In this document: positions 34,853-44,523 of the stretch, one piece after another | How the letters are laid out: every line of letters begins with the position of its first letter | How positions within the stretch are numbered: the first letter of the stretch is position 1 | Source of the DNA: Chitinophagaceae bacterium UBA3961 | GTDB lineage: Bacteria > Bacteroidota > Bacteroidia > Chitinophagales > Chitinophagaceae | Reading direction: 5' to 3' | DNA length: 54,061 bases | Assembly: GCA_002385265.1 (NCBI GenBank) | Contig: DGDD01000155.1 | Coordinates: forward strand, 1-54,061 | Translations under genes and position numbers: made by a program | Notes under the pieces: model-generated | What the model saw: only the letters and a program-made list of their open reading frames with translations | Database searches by the model: none | Told to the model about the DNA's origin: nothing

Positions 34853-36103
34853 ATGAAAATAGTCCTCGCCATCTGTAGTTTTCTACTTGTATTTAAAACC
34901 GGCGCCGCTCAAAACACCCGAGTGATCCCCGGAGCCGAACGCCTTTCGGTTTATGTACCATTATTAAAAGGAAAACGAATAGGTGTTTTCGCAAATAATA
35001 CTTCGATGGTAGGGAGCAGTCATTTGGTAGACACCCTTCAAAAACTAGGGGTGAACATCACTACTATTTTTGGACCCGAGCACGGGTTTCGAGGAAAAGC
35101 AAGTGCCGGTGAAAAAGTAGGCAACTATATTGATCCTAAAACAGGTGTGCCGGTTATTTCTCTATATGGCTCTAAACACCGCCCTTCAACCGAAGATCTT
35201 CAAAATGTTGATATTGTTGTTTTCGATATTCAAGATGTTGGCGTTCGTTTCTACACCTATATTTCTTCTTTGGAAGAATTGATGGAAGCCGTTTTAATTG
35301 CCGGCAAGCCTCTGCTGATTTTAGATCGACCAAATCCAAACGGCAATTATGTTGATGGGCCCGTGCTCGATTTGAAATACCAAAGTTTTATAGGAAGAAA
35401 ACAAGTACCCATTGTATATGGAATGACCATCGGCGAATATGGATGGATGTTAGCCCGTGAAGGATGGTTGAGCCCTGAAGCCAACAAAAGATTCAACTAT
35501 TATAAAAACGCCCAAAATTCGAAAGATACTCCTTTTCATTTCTTAGTGATTAAATGCGAAAATTATACGCATACTTCCAGTTATGACTTACCGGAACGGC
35601 CTTCGCCCAACCTTCCCAATATGGCTTCTATTTACTGGTATCCTTCTACTTGCCTTTTTGAAGGAACAGTATTGAGTGAAGGAAGAGGAACCCCTACACC
35701 TTTTCAAGTGTTTGGACATCCCTCCTATCCCAAAAATTTATACGCTTTTACACCCGTTCCAAATGAAGGAGCTAAAAGCTCGAAACATTACAACGTTACT
35801 TGTTATGGATGGAACTTAGCCGCACCGCCTGAGAAGGTTAAGAAAGAAGTGAACCGACAAATTCAACTGAAGTGGTTGATAGAAGCATACAAGCTATTTC
35901 CGAATAAAGACTCCTTCTTCATTTTACCCAAATCAGGAAAAATGGAAGAATCCTTTTTCAATAAGTTAGCTGGAAACAATATCCTTTGGAAACAAATAAA
36001 GGATCAAGTACCTGAAGCAGACATTCGTGCCTCTTGGAAAAAAGACCTCGATGCTTTCAAACTTATTAGAAAGCGCAACCTTTTGTATCCCGATTTTGAA
36101 TAA
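34853..36103 (+). CDS. namZ: Exo-beta-N-acetylmuramidase NamZ family (DUF1343)
   Basis: A 416-aa exported enzyme with a signal peptide (MKIVLAICSFLLVFKTGAAQ). The mature protein shows the NamZ hallmarks: KGKRIGVFANNTSMV, GPEHGFRGKASAGEKV (Glu76-His77), DVGVRFYTYISSLEE, LDRPNPNG and ERPSPNLPN. NamZ enzymes release MurNAc from the non-reducing end of glycan fragments, feeding muropeptide recycling. The frame begins at 34811, but the ATG at 34853 gives the signal peptide at the very start. It lies 15 nt upstream of fmt and is likely cotranscribed with it. Confidence 0.9.
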   Translation: MKIVLAICSFLLVFKTGAAQNTRVIPGAERLSVYVPLLKGKRIGVFANNTSMVGSSHLVDTLQKLGVNITTIFGPEHGFRGKASAGEKVGNYIDPKTGVPVISLYGSKHRPSTEDLQNVDIVVFDIQDVGVRFYTYISSLEELMEAVLIAGKPLLILDRPNPNGNYVDGPVLDLKYQSFIGRKQVPIVYGMTIGEYGWMLAREGWLSPEANKRFNYYKNAQNSKDTPFHFLVIKCENYTHTSSYDLPERPSPNLPNMASIYWYPSTCLFEGTVLSEGRGTPTPFQVFGHPSYPKNLYAFTPVPNEGAKSSKHYNVTCYGWNLAAPPEKVKKEVNRQIQLKWLIEAYKLFPNKDSFFILPKSGKMEESFFNKLAGNNILWKQIKDQVPEADIRASWKKDLDAFKLIRKRNLLYPDFE

Positions 36104-36118
36104 ACGTATCCGAAAACA

Positions 36119-37051
36119 ATGAACAATAAAGCATTCAAAGACCTCCGCATCGTGTTCATGGGCACACCCGATTTTGCAGTGGCCTCTTTAGAAGCATTGA
36201 TTGCAGCAGGCGCTAACATCGTTGCAGTAGTTACAGCACCCGATAAACCGGCCGGAAGAGGGATGCATTTGCAAGAAAGTGCCGTGAAAAAATCGGCAGT
36301 AGCCCATGCGATCCCCGTTTTGCAACCGGAAAAATTAAAGAACCCGGAGTTTATTGAAGAATTAAGATCATTCAATGCCGATCTTCAAATTGTGGTTGCA
36401 TTCAGAATGCTGCCTGAATTGGTTTGGAACATGCCGCCATTCGGAACCATCAACCTCCATGGCAGTTTGCTTCCACGTTACCGCGGTGCCGCTCCCATTA
36501 ATTGGGCCGTGATCAATGGCGATGCCGAAACAGGCGTCACTACCTTCAAACTAAAACACGAAATTGATACAGGCGATATTCTATTGCAAGAATCCTTTCC
36601 AATTGGTGCAGATGAAACTGCAGGATCGGTGCACGATCGGATGAAAGACATTGGAGCTGCTTTGCTCGTAAAAACCGTTGTTGGTTTGGCAGAAGGCAGT
36701 ATTCAGGAAAAACCTCAGTCGAGCTATCCCGCCGACTTACTAAAACATGCTCCTAAAATTTTTACTGAAACTTGTAAGATCGACTTTACAAAATCGGCTC
36801 AAGAAGTACACAATCTCATCCGTGGACTCTCTCCCTTTCCGGGGGCTTTCACTTCCTTCAATGGTAAATTGCTTAAGATATTTAAAACAAGCATTGTTGA
36901 AAAAACCGGAGAACCCGGACAGTTCGGTATTGAAGACAAATCAGGATTGTTTTTCTTTTGCGGCACACAGGCTGTTCAAGTTTTAGAACTTCAGTTAGAA
37001 GGAAAGAAACGCATGGCCACTGAAGATTTTCTTCGAGGATTCAAGGCATAA
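36119..37051 (+). CDS. fmt: Methionyl-tRNA formyltransferase
   Basis: A 310-aa enzyme that formylates Met-tRNA(fMet) using 10-formyl-THF to allow initiation. The N-terminal domain has IVFMGTPDFA and the folate-site signature INLHGSLLPRYRGAAPI with Asn112 and His114; Asp150 in KHEIDTGDILLQE completes the catalytic triad at the same spacing as in E. coli. The C-terminal OB-like domain recognises tRNA. It follows namZ by 15 nt. The gene ends just before a strong hairpin shared with the convergent receptor gene. Confidence 0.97.
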   Translation: MNNKAFKDLRIVFMGTPDFAVASLEALIAAGANIVAVVTAPDKPAGRGMHLQESAVKKSAVAHAIPVLQPEKLKNPEFIEELRSFNADLQIVVAFRMLPELVWNMPPFGTINLHGSLLPRYRGAAPINWAVINGDAETGVTTFKLKHEIDTGDILLQESFPIGADETAGSVHDRMKDIGAALLVKTVVGLAEGSIQEKPQSSYPADLLKHAPKIFTETCKIDFTKSAQEVHNLIRGLSPFPGAFTSFNGKLLKIFKTSIVEKTGEPGQFGIEDKSGLFFFCGTQAVQVLELQLEGKKRMATEDFLRGFKA

Positions 37052-37056
37052 AAAAG

Positions 37057-37082
37057 CCCCCCGAAGAGAACTTCAGGGGGGG
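37057..37082 (-). terminator. Intrinsic terminator for the Oar-like receptor gene
   Basis: CCCCCC-GAAG-agaa-CTTC-a-GGGGGGG forms a very GC-rich stem with a 4-nt loop. On the minus strand it is followed by a six-T run (tttttt), so it terminates the receptor transcript; it also lies 5 nt after the fmt stop and may block that transcript less efficiently. Confidence 0.88.
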
Positions 37083-37111
37083 AATAACAAAATGAATACT
37101 GTGATGCTCAA

Positions 37112-40100
37112 TTAAAAGATATACTTCACTCCAATTTGTCCTTGCCATCTCGAGTTGATTGGATCAACGGTGTAGTACTGACCATTGGAAGTAGTTGGTT
37201 TTACGAAATTAAATGTAGGTTGATATCCTGTTGAAGGCGCACCCGGTTTCTTTCCGTTTGCATCGGTAACAAACTTCAAGAAGTTCACCGTGTAGTTGTT
37301 TACATTGGTTACGTAAGTAATATGTCCCCAAGAATTATTGATCAAATTCAATACATTGAATACATCCAAACTTAATTGCAACGATTTTTCGTTATTGAAT
37401 TTAATAGTGTGCATCAACTTCATATCCAATTCATGGTTCCAAGGAGTTCTTAAACCATTGCGTTCCGCATATTGACCTTTTCTAGTTTTCAAATACGAGT
37501 CGCCATTGATAAATGCACTCAAGTCGTTCCACTGTTGAGCAGCTGTATAAGTGCCATTATCAGCCAAACGAATATCCGATGCATCTTTAGGAATATAAGG
37601 TAAGGGCGCGTTCGATCCGTTACCGAAAGGAGCTGATTGATATACCAAGCTATATGGACTGCCGGAAATTCCTGAATAGAAAATACTGATAACCGATTGG
37701 TTTGACTTGTTCCAAGTGAGTGCAGCCGAAGCATTGGCAACAATTCTGTGACGAACATCGAAGTTGGAATATGCTAAAGGTGAATTGCCAGGAATAATTG
37801 TTGGGTTCAACTCATAGTTACTTTGGAATGAGTTGCGGATACCATTAGCAAGATCTTTACTTTCTCCATAAGTGTACCCAATCATCCAACTGTATTGAAT
37901 GCTCTTGTTAGCATCAATTTTAATAGGTGTACCTGATTTGGACAATTGAGCCGTCAAATTATAACGATATCCTTGAGTAGTATTGGTTAAGAAAAAGGCA
38001 TTAGAAAAAGCACTGTTTACCTTACCACCAACATAAACAGGAGTTGTAATTTGAGGAGTATTAGTAAAGTAAGCGACGGTATCTTTCAAGTTAATTTGCT
38101 GAAAGTTCACATCATACAATGTTCTTGTATACAAGGCGTCCAAGGTAAGCTTCAATCCTTTTCCAAACTTGTAGTCAACAGCAATATTGGATCGCCATAT
38201 TCTTGGGAGTTTGAAATTGTTATCAATCAAATCAACTTCATGAGTTGAACTTCTAGAAGTACCGCCGTACTTGGTAACCGTGTCTTTCAATCCAACAGGA
38301 TCAATGGCAAGCGGCACTTTGGTTCCCGAAGCAATATTGTTCCAGTCAATATTACCATAGGTGGTTCCATTCAAAGTATACGCATAGCCTAACCAAGCAA
38401 AGGGAATTCTACCGGTGAAAATGCCCGATCCACCTCTGATCGTGAGCTTGTTATTGGGGGTATATTGGAATCCAATACGTGGAGACAAACTTGGCCTACC
38501 CAGCCATTTGTTATTCAAATCTTTAAACGCTGTATGACTATAAGTTGGGCTTTGGGAAATATACTCAACAGTATTCTTGACAGCATCGTCTAATACCGGC
38601 TGTGTTGGAACATAGGAGTAATCCAAGCGCAATCCATATGTAAGTTTAAACTGACGACTTAATGTCATTTCATCTTGTGCATATGCACTCAATAAATTCA
38701 CCTTATACGGATTAGGGGGATTGTTATAGAGATATTCACGCGTATTCGTCAATTTTGTGTCAATCGTAAAAGCACCTCTTATTCTACTAGGGTTATCGGC
38801 CAAAAAGGCATTCACGCCACCATTGTATTCCCATCGGCCATTCCATGAGTTTACAAAACCGTAACTAATGTTATAAAATTCATTATGGGTACCCAAGGTG
38901 ATCTTATGAATTCCCTTTATTAGCGTCAAATTATCGGTGAATTCAACCGTTTGCTGCTTCATATTATAAATAGAAGCTTCTCTCCAAGTTCCTGCCCAAA
39001 TTCTACCATTATCAATATCAATAAAGGGAGCCAATACTCCCGGGAAATCGCGGTACTCATGAACATTGATATAACTTAAGATCAAATCATTGTTAAGATG
39101 ATGAGAAAGCTTGGAAGTGAGTTCTGCTACTAGGTTTAAATTCTTTGTGTGCTGCGTGAAATCCGTTGAAGAAAATTGAAAATTGGTGGAACTTCGCTCC
39201 AAGTTGTTTCCACTTCCATCTGTATAGATGGCGCGCACCATTAAATTATTGGCATTGTTGATATGCCAATCGAATCGAGTGAACAGTTTATCGCTGTTGG
39301 TAAATATCTTATACTTACCGTAGCTACCCACATCGTATCCATATTTATTTTTCAACTGGTCTACAATCGATTGAGCAGTTGCTATGCTAATAGCCGCACC
39401 CGGATCACCCGCATTGTAAAAAGTAGGCTCTTGTTTTCTGGTAATTTCAGTATTAACGATGAAGAACAGTTTATTCTTTACAATTGGACCACCAATAGTA
39501 AACCCTGTTTGATAATCGTAAAAATCAGAACCAATTTTAGAGTGCAAACTGTCTACACTTTTACCTACCAAAGCTTGTGTTCTTCCATAACCATAAACAG
39601 ATCCGTGAAATTGATTGGTACCACTTTTGGTAACCGCATTCACGCTTCCTCCGGTGAAGTTTCCAATTTTTACATCGTATGGTGTTAATTGCACTTGTAC
39701 TTCTTGAATCACATCCATGCTATAAGGGTTTGTGCGCGTTCCTGAACCGGCCGTACCACTTTGTCCACCACCACTTACGCCACCAAATGAATTACTGAAC
39801 CCGATAGCATCGTTATTTATGGCTCCATCTAAAGTAATGTTATTATAACGAAAGTTTGAACCAGCAAATGAGTTATTGTTCGATTGAGGAACCAAGCGGG
39901 TTACATCACCCAAGCTTCTACCAATGGTAGGCAACACATTCAATTGCTGTTTGCCCACACTCAAAGAAGCATTTACTGTTTTCTTCGATCCACTTACCAC
40001 TACCTCATTCAAAACTTTTGAATCTTCCGTAAGTACCAATTTCAGTTCAGGATTAGACCCCAAACTCAGTTGAATGTTTTCGAACTTCATTTCTTTGAGT

Positions 40101-40354
40101 CCAACAAAACTAATGATCAAGGTGTAGGGTCCTCCCGGTTTTAAGTTTGGAATTACAAACAACCCTTTTGAATTGGACTGAGAAGCCGACTTGATTCCTG
40201 TTGGTTCATACGTAACAACAACACTGGCTCCGTGTACCGGAATACCTTTTGAATCAGTAACAATACCTGAGAGAGTGGCAGTTGTTTCTTGAGCAGCTAG
40301 TCCTCCTGAAATCAAAAGAAAGAGAAATAGTAAACAACGAGTAAAGAATTTCAT
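37112..40354 (-). CDS. TonB-dependent outer-membrane receptor (Oar-like)
   Basis: A 1080-aa protein. Order: signal peptide (MKFFTRCLLFLFLLISGGLAAQ), a carboxypeptidase-regulatory-like beta-sandwich (ATLSGIVTDSKGIPVHGASVVVTY, about 25-110), a plug domain with the VLNEVVVSG box and VTKSGTNQFHGSVYGYG, then a large barrel (NKLTIRGGSGIFTGRIP) ending in an aromatic strand (QGQIGVKYIF). It is Oar-like rather than SusC-like: no SusD gene is adjacent and the barrel is of the Oar length. It should import a substrate across the outer membrane using ExbB/D-TonB. The frame opens at a TTG (40372); the ATG at 40354 fits the signal peptide. Confidence 0.93.
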   Translation of the reverse strand: MKFFTRCLLFLFLLISGGLAAQETTATLSGIVTDSKGIPVHGASVVVTYEPTGIKSASQSNSKGLFVIPNLKPGGPYTLIISFVGLKEMKFENIQLSLGSNPELKLVLTEDSKVLNEVVVSGSKKTVNASLSVGKQQLNVLPTIGRSLGDVTRLVPQSNNNSFAGSNFRYNNITLDGAINNDAIGFSNSFGGVSGGGQSGTAGSGTRTNPYSMDVIQEVQVQLTPYDVKIGNFTGGSVNAVTKSGTNQFHGSVYGYGRTQALVGKSVDSLHSKIGSDFYDYQTGFTIGGPIVKNKLFFIVNTEITRKQEPTFYNAGDPGAAISIATAQSIVDQLKNKYGYDVGSYGKYKIFTNSDKLFTRFDWHINNANNLMVRAIYTDGSGNNLERSSTNFQFSSTDFTQHTKNLNLVAELTSKLSHHLNNDLILSYINVHEYRDFPGVLAPFIDIDNGRIWAGTWREASIYNMKQQTVEFTDNLTLIKGIHKITLGTHNEFYNISYGFVNSWNGRWEYNGGVNAFLADNPSRIRGAFTIDTKLTNTREYLYNNPPNPYKVNLLSAYAQDEMTLSRQFKLTYGLRLDYSYVPTQPVLDDAVKNTVEYISQSPTYSHTAFKDLNNKWLGRPSLSPRIGFQYTPNNKLTIRGGSGIFTGRIPFAWLGYAYTLNGTTYGNIDWNNIASGTKVPLAIDPVGLKDTVTKYGGTSRSSTHEVDLIDNNFKLPRIWRSNIAVDYKFGKGLKLTLDALYTRTLYDVNFQQINLKDTVAYFTNTPQITTPVYVGGKVNSAFSNAFFLTNTTQGYRYNLTAQLSKSGTPIKIDANKSIQYSWMIGYTYGESKDLANGIRNSFQSNYELNPTIIPGNSPLAYSNFDVRHRIVANASAALTWNKSNQSVISIFYSGISGSPYSLVYQSAPFGNGSNAPLPYIPKDASDIRLADNGTYTAAQQWNDLSAFINGDSYLKTRKGQYAERNGLRTPWNHELDMKLMHTIKFNNEKSLQLSLDVFNVLNLINNSWGHITYVTNVNNYTVNFLKFVTDANGKKPGAPSTGYQPTFNFVKPTTSNGQYYTVDPINSRWQGQIGVKYIF

Positions 40355-40372
40355 TGCAAAATATTTTTGCAA
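40354..40372. promoter_or_regulatory. Inverted repeat abutting the receptor start codon
   Basis: TTGCAAAA-TAT-TTTTGCAA is a perfect 8-bp inverted repeat with a 3-nt centre, its last base being the A of the receptor ATG. It may be an operator or a translation-blocking hairpin. Confidence 0.45.
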
Positions 40373-40440
40373 AAGAACTTTCGGGATGTTAGCTGAATGT
40401 GACCAACTGGTTAATCAGATGCAAACGATTTCTAATACAA

Positions 40441-40466
40441 AAGGGATTCACAAATGTGAATCCCTT
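40441..40466 (-). terminator. Intrinsic terminator after the LysM gene
   Basis: AAGGGATTCAC (40441-40451) pairs perfectly with GTGAATCCCTT (40456-40466) around AAAT. It lies 22 nt past the LysM gene stop on the minus strand, followed by TTTTG. Confidence 0.85.
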
Positions 40467-40488
40467 CTGTATTTATTATTCTAACTTC

Positions 40489-41490
40489 TTAATACTTCAC
40501 TTCCACATAAAACTTACCGTTCTCAGCTCCTAATTCTGCCGCTGCAGCATCGCTCAAACGAACCGACAATCCTTGACTCTCTCTCATTTCAGGTAACTGG
40601 CCTAACACTTTCGCATACACCGATTTGTTAGTAGTAGAATAACTGATCTTAACAATGGTCCCTACTGGCACATCATTGATCAAAGCATAATACTTTCCAT
40701 CGTTCCACCCGCTAGTGCTTTTGAATACTCCGGCATTACCGGCTATCGACTTTCCAGATTCTTCATAGAGTCTTTTAAACGCACCACCTTTTGTATTTGG
40801 CAAATTCACGACTGGAGCAGGAACAGTTTTTACTTGAGTTGTTTCAACTACCTGTTTCGGTGGATCATTCTTTACAACTGCCGGTTCTACTTTCACAGGC
40901 TCGGTTTTCGCAGGCTCAGTTTTCACAGGTGGTTCCGGCTTTGTATTTACCGGCTCTTGCTTTACCGGCGCAGGTGTTTCCACTTTTGCTACAACAGGGC
41001 TCACCGCTTTTCCGGAGAACGCACTCAATGAGGTCTTCACTTTCAAATAACCTACCACCACATTCATCCCAGCTTTCAACTGATCGTTTTTGATATGGTT
41101 CCAAGACTCTAAACTGGCGATGGGAACTTTATTATAAGTAGTACTGATCCGAAACATCCATTCCTTCTCTTTCACTTTATGATAAAGAGGAACCAAACTT
41201 TCATCAGCCGCCGATTGACCTTGTTGGTCAAAGTTGGAAGCCGTGAGGGGCACTTTCAACTCTTGACCAATTTTCAATGGTTGGGTCATGTTGAGTTTGT
41301 TATAAGCCGCTAATTCTTTAGGAGAAATATTGAACAAACGCCCGATGCTGTACCAATTCTCTTTTGGTGCAACTTTATGGTTTAGATAGAAGGCCCCGGT
41401 TGCACCTTCAATCATCAAACTTTCTTGGCTTTTTACGGCCATTCCAAGTACCAACAGGGCTATTGTGAAAAGGGTTTTGATCTGAAACAT
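40489..41490 (-). CDS. LysM and RlpA-like DPBB domain protein
   Basis: A 333-aa exported protein with a signal peptide (about 1-21). Two LysM-type peptidoglycan-binding units follow (KVAPKENWYSIGRLFNISPKEL, about 38-82; and HKVKEKEWMFRISTTYNKVP, about 103-148), then a Pro/Lys/Glu/Thr/Val-rich linker (about 165-235) built on KTEPVKVEP-type words. The C-terminal domain (about 255-333: NDVPVGTIVKISYSTTNKSVYAKVLGQLPEM, LSVRLSDAAAAELG) resembles the double-psi beta-barrel of RlpA-like lytic transglycosylases. I cannot confirm the catalytic Asp of that family. It should bind wall glycan in the periplasm. Monocistronic with a terminator. Confidence 0.85.
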   Translation of the reverse strand: MFQIKTLFTIALLVLGMAVKSQESLMIEGATGAFYLNHKVAPKENWYSIGRLFNISPKELAAYNKLNMTQPLKIGQELKVPLTASNFDQQGQSAADESLVPLYHKVKEKEWMFRISTTYNKVPIASLESWNHIKNDQLKAGMNVVVGYLKVKTSLSAFSGKAVSPVVAKVETPAPVKQEPVNTKPEPPVKTEPAKTEPVKVEPAVVKNDPPKQVVETTQVKTVPAPVVNLPNTKGGAFKRLYEESGKSIAGNAGVFKSTSGWNDGKYYALINDVPVGTIVKISYSTTNKSVYAKVLGQLPEMRESQGLSVRLSDAAAAELGAENGKFYVEVKY

Positions 41491-41527
41491 AGGTCTGATT
41501 ACTGGTTAATACAAAGATGCGAAAAAT

Positions 41528-43039
41528 TTAGAAGACGGGCTTTTTCAAGATGCGCCATTCTTTCGGATAATAGTTATTTAAACGGTTACTTAACAATTTC
41601 ACCCATCCCAAATTCCTTCCCTTATAGGCTACTAAGGCCCATCCTTTTTTTGCTTGAAGTGCTTGCTTCTTCGTCTGAGTCTGCATTTCATCACCGTCGC
41701 ACGCCATTTGAACTTCAAAATCGTGCCAAAAATCGGTCATGTCCTCCCGCGACAAATACTGCAGCGCCTGCCGGTGATTTAACGTTACCACAACAGTGTG
41801 TTCGCTATTCAAGCCGCTTAATGCCAGCGCCGGATCGGGGATGATTTCTTTTCCGGTTGACTTACCTACCGCAATTCCCGCCTGTTTAATATAAAGGCCT
41901 CCGCTTTTTAGCTCTTCTACTACAGCAGCTACCGTAGGTGTCATGGCCAAAATCAAATCTTCCGTTTTTTGATATTCGTATTCGCCGGCGTCTTTTACCC
42001 AATCCTGAACCAAGGCGATCTCTTGCTTCGACAATCCAATTGTTGGCTTCTTCTTCTTTCCTTCAGTAAAAAAATTAGGTTGTTTACAGCGAAAACATGC
42101 TAAGAACAAGCCCTCGCCTTGAACCTTATCAGGCCAAAAACGGTATCCTTTGGCACCCCTACCCGATTCTGTTGTAACCACTCCCCAATTGCTTGGAACC
42201 TCCAATGGTACATTTTCGCAATTCATTTCCTCTAACAACCAATCACAAATTGCTTCGTCTTCTTCTTTTGAATAGGAACAGGTAGAATAGATCAAGCAGC
42301 CATTCTCCTTAAGCGAAGGAAGAATATCACTCAAAATACGTTGCTGTCGTTGACTACACAATTGAACCGCATCCTCACTCCATTCCTTAATAGCATCAGG
42401 GTCTCTTCGAAACAATCCACTTCCGCTACAAGGGGCATCTACCACAATTAAATCGAAATACCCTTCCATTTTTTTGAAATGTTGAGGGTCGTTATTGGTT
42501 ACTATCACATTCTCAGCTCCCCACTTGGTTATGTTTTCTTGGAGAATGGCAGCTCTCGACTTGATCACTTCATTGGCCACCAATACCGATTGATTATTAA
42601 GGTACGATTGAAGCAAGGTTGTTTTTCCACCGGGAGCAGCACACAAATCCAACGCACGAATCGACGCGTTGGAATCGATCAACTGTTTCAATGCCCAGCC
42701 CAGAAACATACTGGATGCTTCCTGAACATAATAAGAACCTGCATGAAACAAGGGGTCGAAAGTATAGAAAGGACGTTCGTTCAAATAATAACCCTGCGAT
42801 TCCCACGGAATGGATTGCATGGTTATACGAGGAGGAGGTACTACACCATTCGCATGTAAGGAATCTGCTAAACTTTGTTCCAAATTGATACAAGGTTTAA
42901 GCGGATTCAAACGAATAGAATGCACATCAGTAGCCCCAAAAGAATGAACCTTCACAAATGCTGCTTCATCAAATCCTGTCAACCCTTTTAAAGATTGAAT
43001 CAAGCCTTGAGGCAATACATTTTGTGAAGGTTCTAACAT
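41528..43039 (-). CDS. rRNA (cytosine-C5) methyltransferase, RsmF/RsmB-like
   Basis: A 503-aa NOL1/NOP2/Sun-family enzyme. The N-terminal NSUN-type region includes IRLNPLKP and YYVQEASSMF. The SAM-binding motif is DLCAAPGGKT, and the two family cysteines are in DAPCSGSG and TCSYS. The C-terminal ~130 residues form a PUA-like RNA-binding extension as in RsmF, which methylates 16S rRNA C1407 in E. coli; the exact target here is inferred. The frame opens at a TTG (43054), but ATG 43039 fits and follows a TACCTTCG box (minus, 43044-43051). Confidence 0.9.
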   Translation of the reverse strand: MLEPSQNVLPQGLIQSLKGLTGFDEAAFVKVHSFGATDVHSIRLNPLKPCINLEQSLADSLHANGVVPPPRITMQSIPWESQGYYLNERPFYTFDPLFHAGSYYVQEASSMFLGWALKQLIDSNASIRALDLCAAPGGKTTLLQSYLNNQSVLVANEVIKSRAAILQENITKWGAENVIVTNNDPQHFKKMEGYFDLIVVDAPCSGSGLFRRDPDAIKEWSEDAVQLCSQRQQRILSDILPSLKENGCLIYSTCSYSKEEDEAICDWLLEEMNCENVPLEVPSNWGVVTTESGRGAKGYRFWPDKVQGEGLFLACFRCKQPNFFTEGKKKKPTIGLSKQEIALVQDWVKDAGEYEYQKTEDLILAMTPTVAAVVEELKSGGLYIKQAGIAVGKSTGKEIIPDPALALSGLNSEHTVVVTLNHRQALQYLSREDMTDFWHDFEVQMACDGDEMQTQTKKQALQAKKGWALVAYKGRNLGWVKLLSNRLNNYYPKEWRILKKPVF

Positions 43040-43043
43040 GGCG

Positions 43044-43051
43044 CGAAGGTA
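43044..43051 (-). promoter_or_regulatory. -7-like box for the rRNA methyltransferase gene
   Basis: TACCTTCG (one mismatch to TAnnTTTG) ends 4 nt before the ATG at 43039. The same TACCTTCG occurs upstream of pntAA, supporting it as a real variant. Confidence 0.4.
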
Positions 43052-43064
43052 CAAAATACCGCGC

Positions 43065-44486
43065 CTACAAGCTCTTTATTTCAGCAATTAAATCCTGCAA
43101 AACTTTCTTGGCATCTCCAAATAACATTGATGATTTAGGACGGAAGAACAACTCGTTTTCAATACCTGCATAGCCGGGTTTCATACTTCTTTTATTGATG
43201 ATGCAATGTTTGGCAGCTTCCACATCTAAAATTGGCATTCCATAGATAGGCGAAGCAGGATCCGATTTTGCAGCAGGGTTCACCACGTCATTTGCACCCA
43301 ATACTAACACAACATCTGTGTTGGCGAAAAGATCATTGGCTTGCTCCATTTCCATCAGTTTGTCGTAACTCACATCCGCTTCTGCCAACAATACGTTCAT
43401 GTGCCCGGGCATGCGTCCTGCTACCGGATGAATGGCATAACTTACTTCCACTCCCTTTTCAGTCAATAATTTTTCCAGTTCATGACAAGCATGCTGGGCT
43501 TGTGCTACCGCTAATCCGTAACCGGGAACAATCATCACTCTGGATGCATAACTCATCACCACGGCTGTATCGCTCAAACTAATTTCTTTGTAAGTACCTC
43601 CACTGGCACTGCTTTGGCCACCACCCGATGCTGTTGCACCAAATGAACCGATCAATACATTTTTTAAAGAACGATTCATAGCCTTACACATCAATATCGT
43701 TAATAGCGTACCGGCTGCTCCCACAAGGATACCACCGGTTAGCATAACTTTATTGTCGTACAAGAAACCACCGCAAGCCGCAGCCACACCGGTAAAGGAG
43801 TTCAACAATGATATTACAACCGGCATATCTGCTCCGCCAATTGGAAATACAAAGAACACTCCATATAAAAGAGAAAGTGCAAAAATGATGTAAAATACAA
43901 GGAGCGCCGATGTTGTAGGTACAACTATCAAATAAGCCGCCAAACCAAGGATCACTAACAATAATACAATATTGAAGATATGCTGTCCTTTAAATGAAAA
44001 GTCTTTTATAGACCCATTCAACTTTCCCCAAGCAATGATAGAACCTGCGAACGAAACAGAACCAATGATAAGTCCGAGTAAAATGATCAGTAATTTTCCG
44101 GAAGGCCATCCATCCATATTAATTTCAAGCTCATGGGAAAGGTGGTTGAACTCAATCAATGAAATCAGCGCCGCACAAGCGCCTCCCATACCATTGAACA
44201 AGCTCACCATTTCCGGCATGGCCGTCATCTTAACGCGCTTGGCTGCCAATGTTCCTACAATGGCGCCAATGATCAAACCACCGAAAATCCAAGGATAGTT
44301 TCCGAGGGGCTGACCGGTTTCCGAGTCCTTATATAAGAAAATAGTTCCTAAAATTGCAATCGTCATTCCCACAGCTGCTACCAAATTTCCTTTACGGGCA
44401 GAAGCCGGATTCGATAGCATCTTCAACCCTACAATAAAGGTTACTGATCCGATGAGGTAGCAAAGGGTTAATATTGAAAATTCCAT
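43065..44486 (-). CDS. pntB: NAD(P) transhydrogenase beta subunit
   Basis: A 473-aa integral membrane protein with about nine hydrophobic segments through residue 270 and a cytoplasmic NADP(H)-binding domain III (SLSDTAVVMSYASRVMIVPGYGLAVAQAQHA, VSYAIHPVAGRMPGHMNVLLAEADV, VVLVLGANDVVNPAA, MPILDVEAAKHCIINKRS). The complex couples proton influx to hydride transfer from NADH to NADP+, supplying NADPH. It is last in a three-gene minus-strand operon with the alpha subunits upstream (37 nt gap). Confidence 0.97.
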   Translation of the reverse strand: MEFSILTLCYLIGSVTFIVGLKMLSNPASARKGNLVAAVGMTIAILGTIFLYKDSETGQPLGNYPWIFGGLIIGAIVGTLAAKRVKMTAMPEMVSLFNGMGGACAALISLIEFNHLSHELEINMDGWPSGKLLIILLGLIIGSVSFAGSIIAWGKLNGSIKDFSFKGQHIFNIVLLLVILGLAAYLIVVPTTSALLVFYIIFALSLLYGVFFVFPIGGADMPVVISLLNSFTGVAAACGGFLYDNKVMLTGGILVGAAGTLLTILMCKAMNRSLKNVLIGSFGATASGGGQSSASGGTYKEISLSDTAVVMSYASRVMIVPGYGLAVAQAQHACHELEKLLTEKGVEVSYAIHPVAGRMPGHMNVLLAEADVSYDKLMEMEQANDLFANTDVVLVLGANDVVNPAAKSDPASPIYGMPILDVEAAKHCIINKRSMKPGYAGIENELFFRPKSSMLFGDAKKVLQDLIAEIKSL

Positions 44487-44523
44487 AATAATTCTAAATT
44501 AAAATGAGTACTAACGGTAATGG

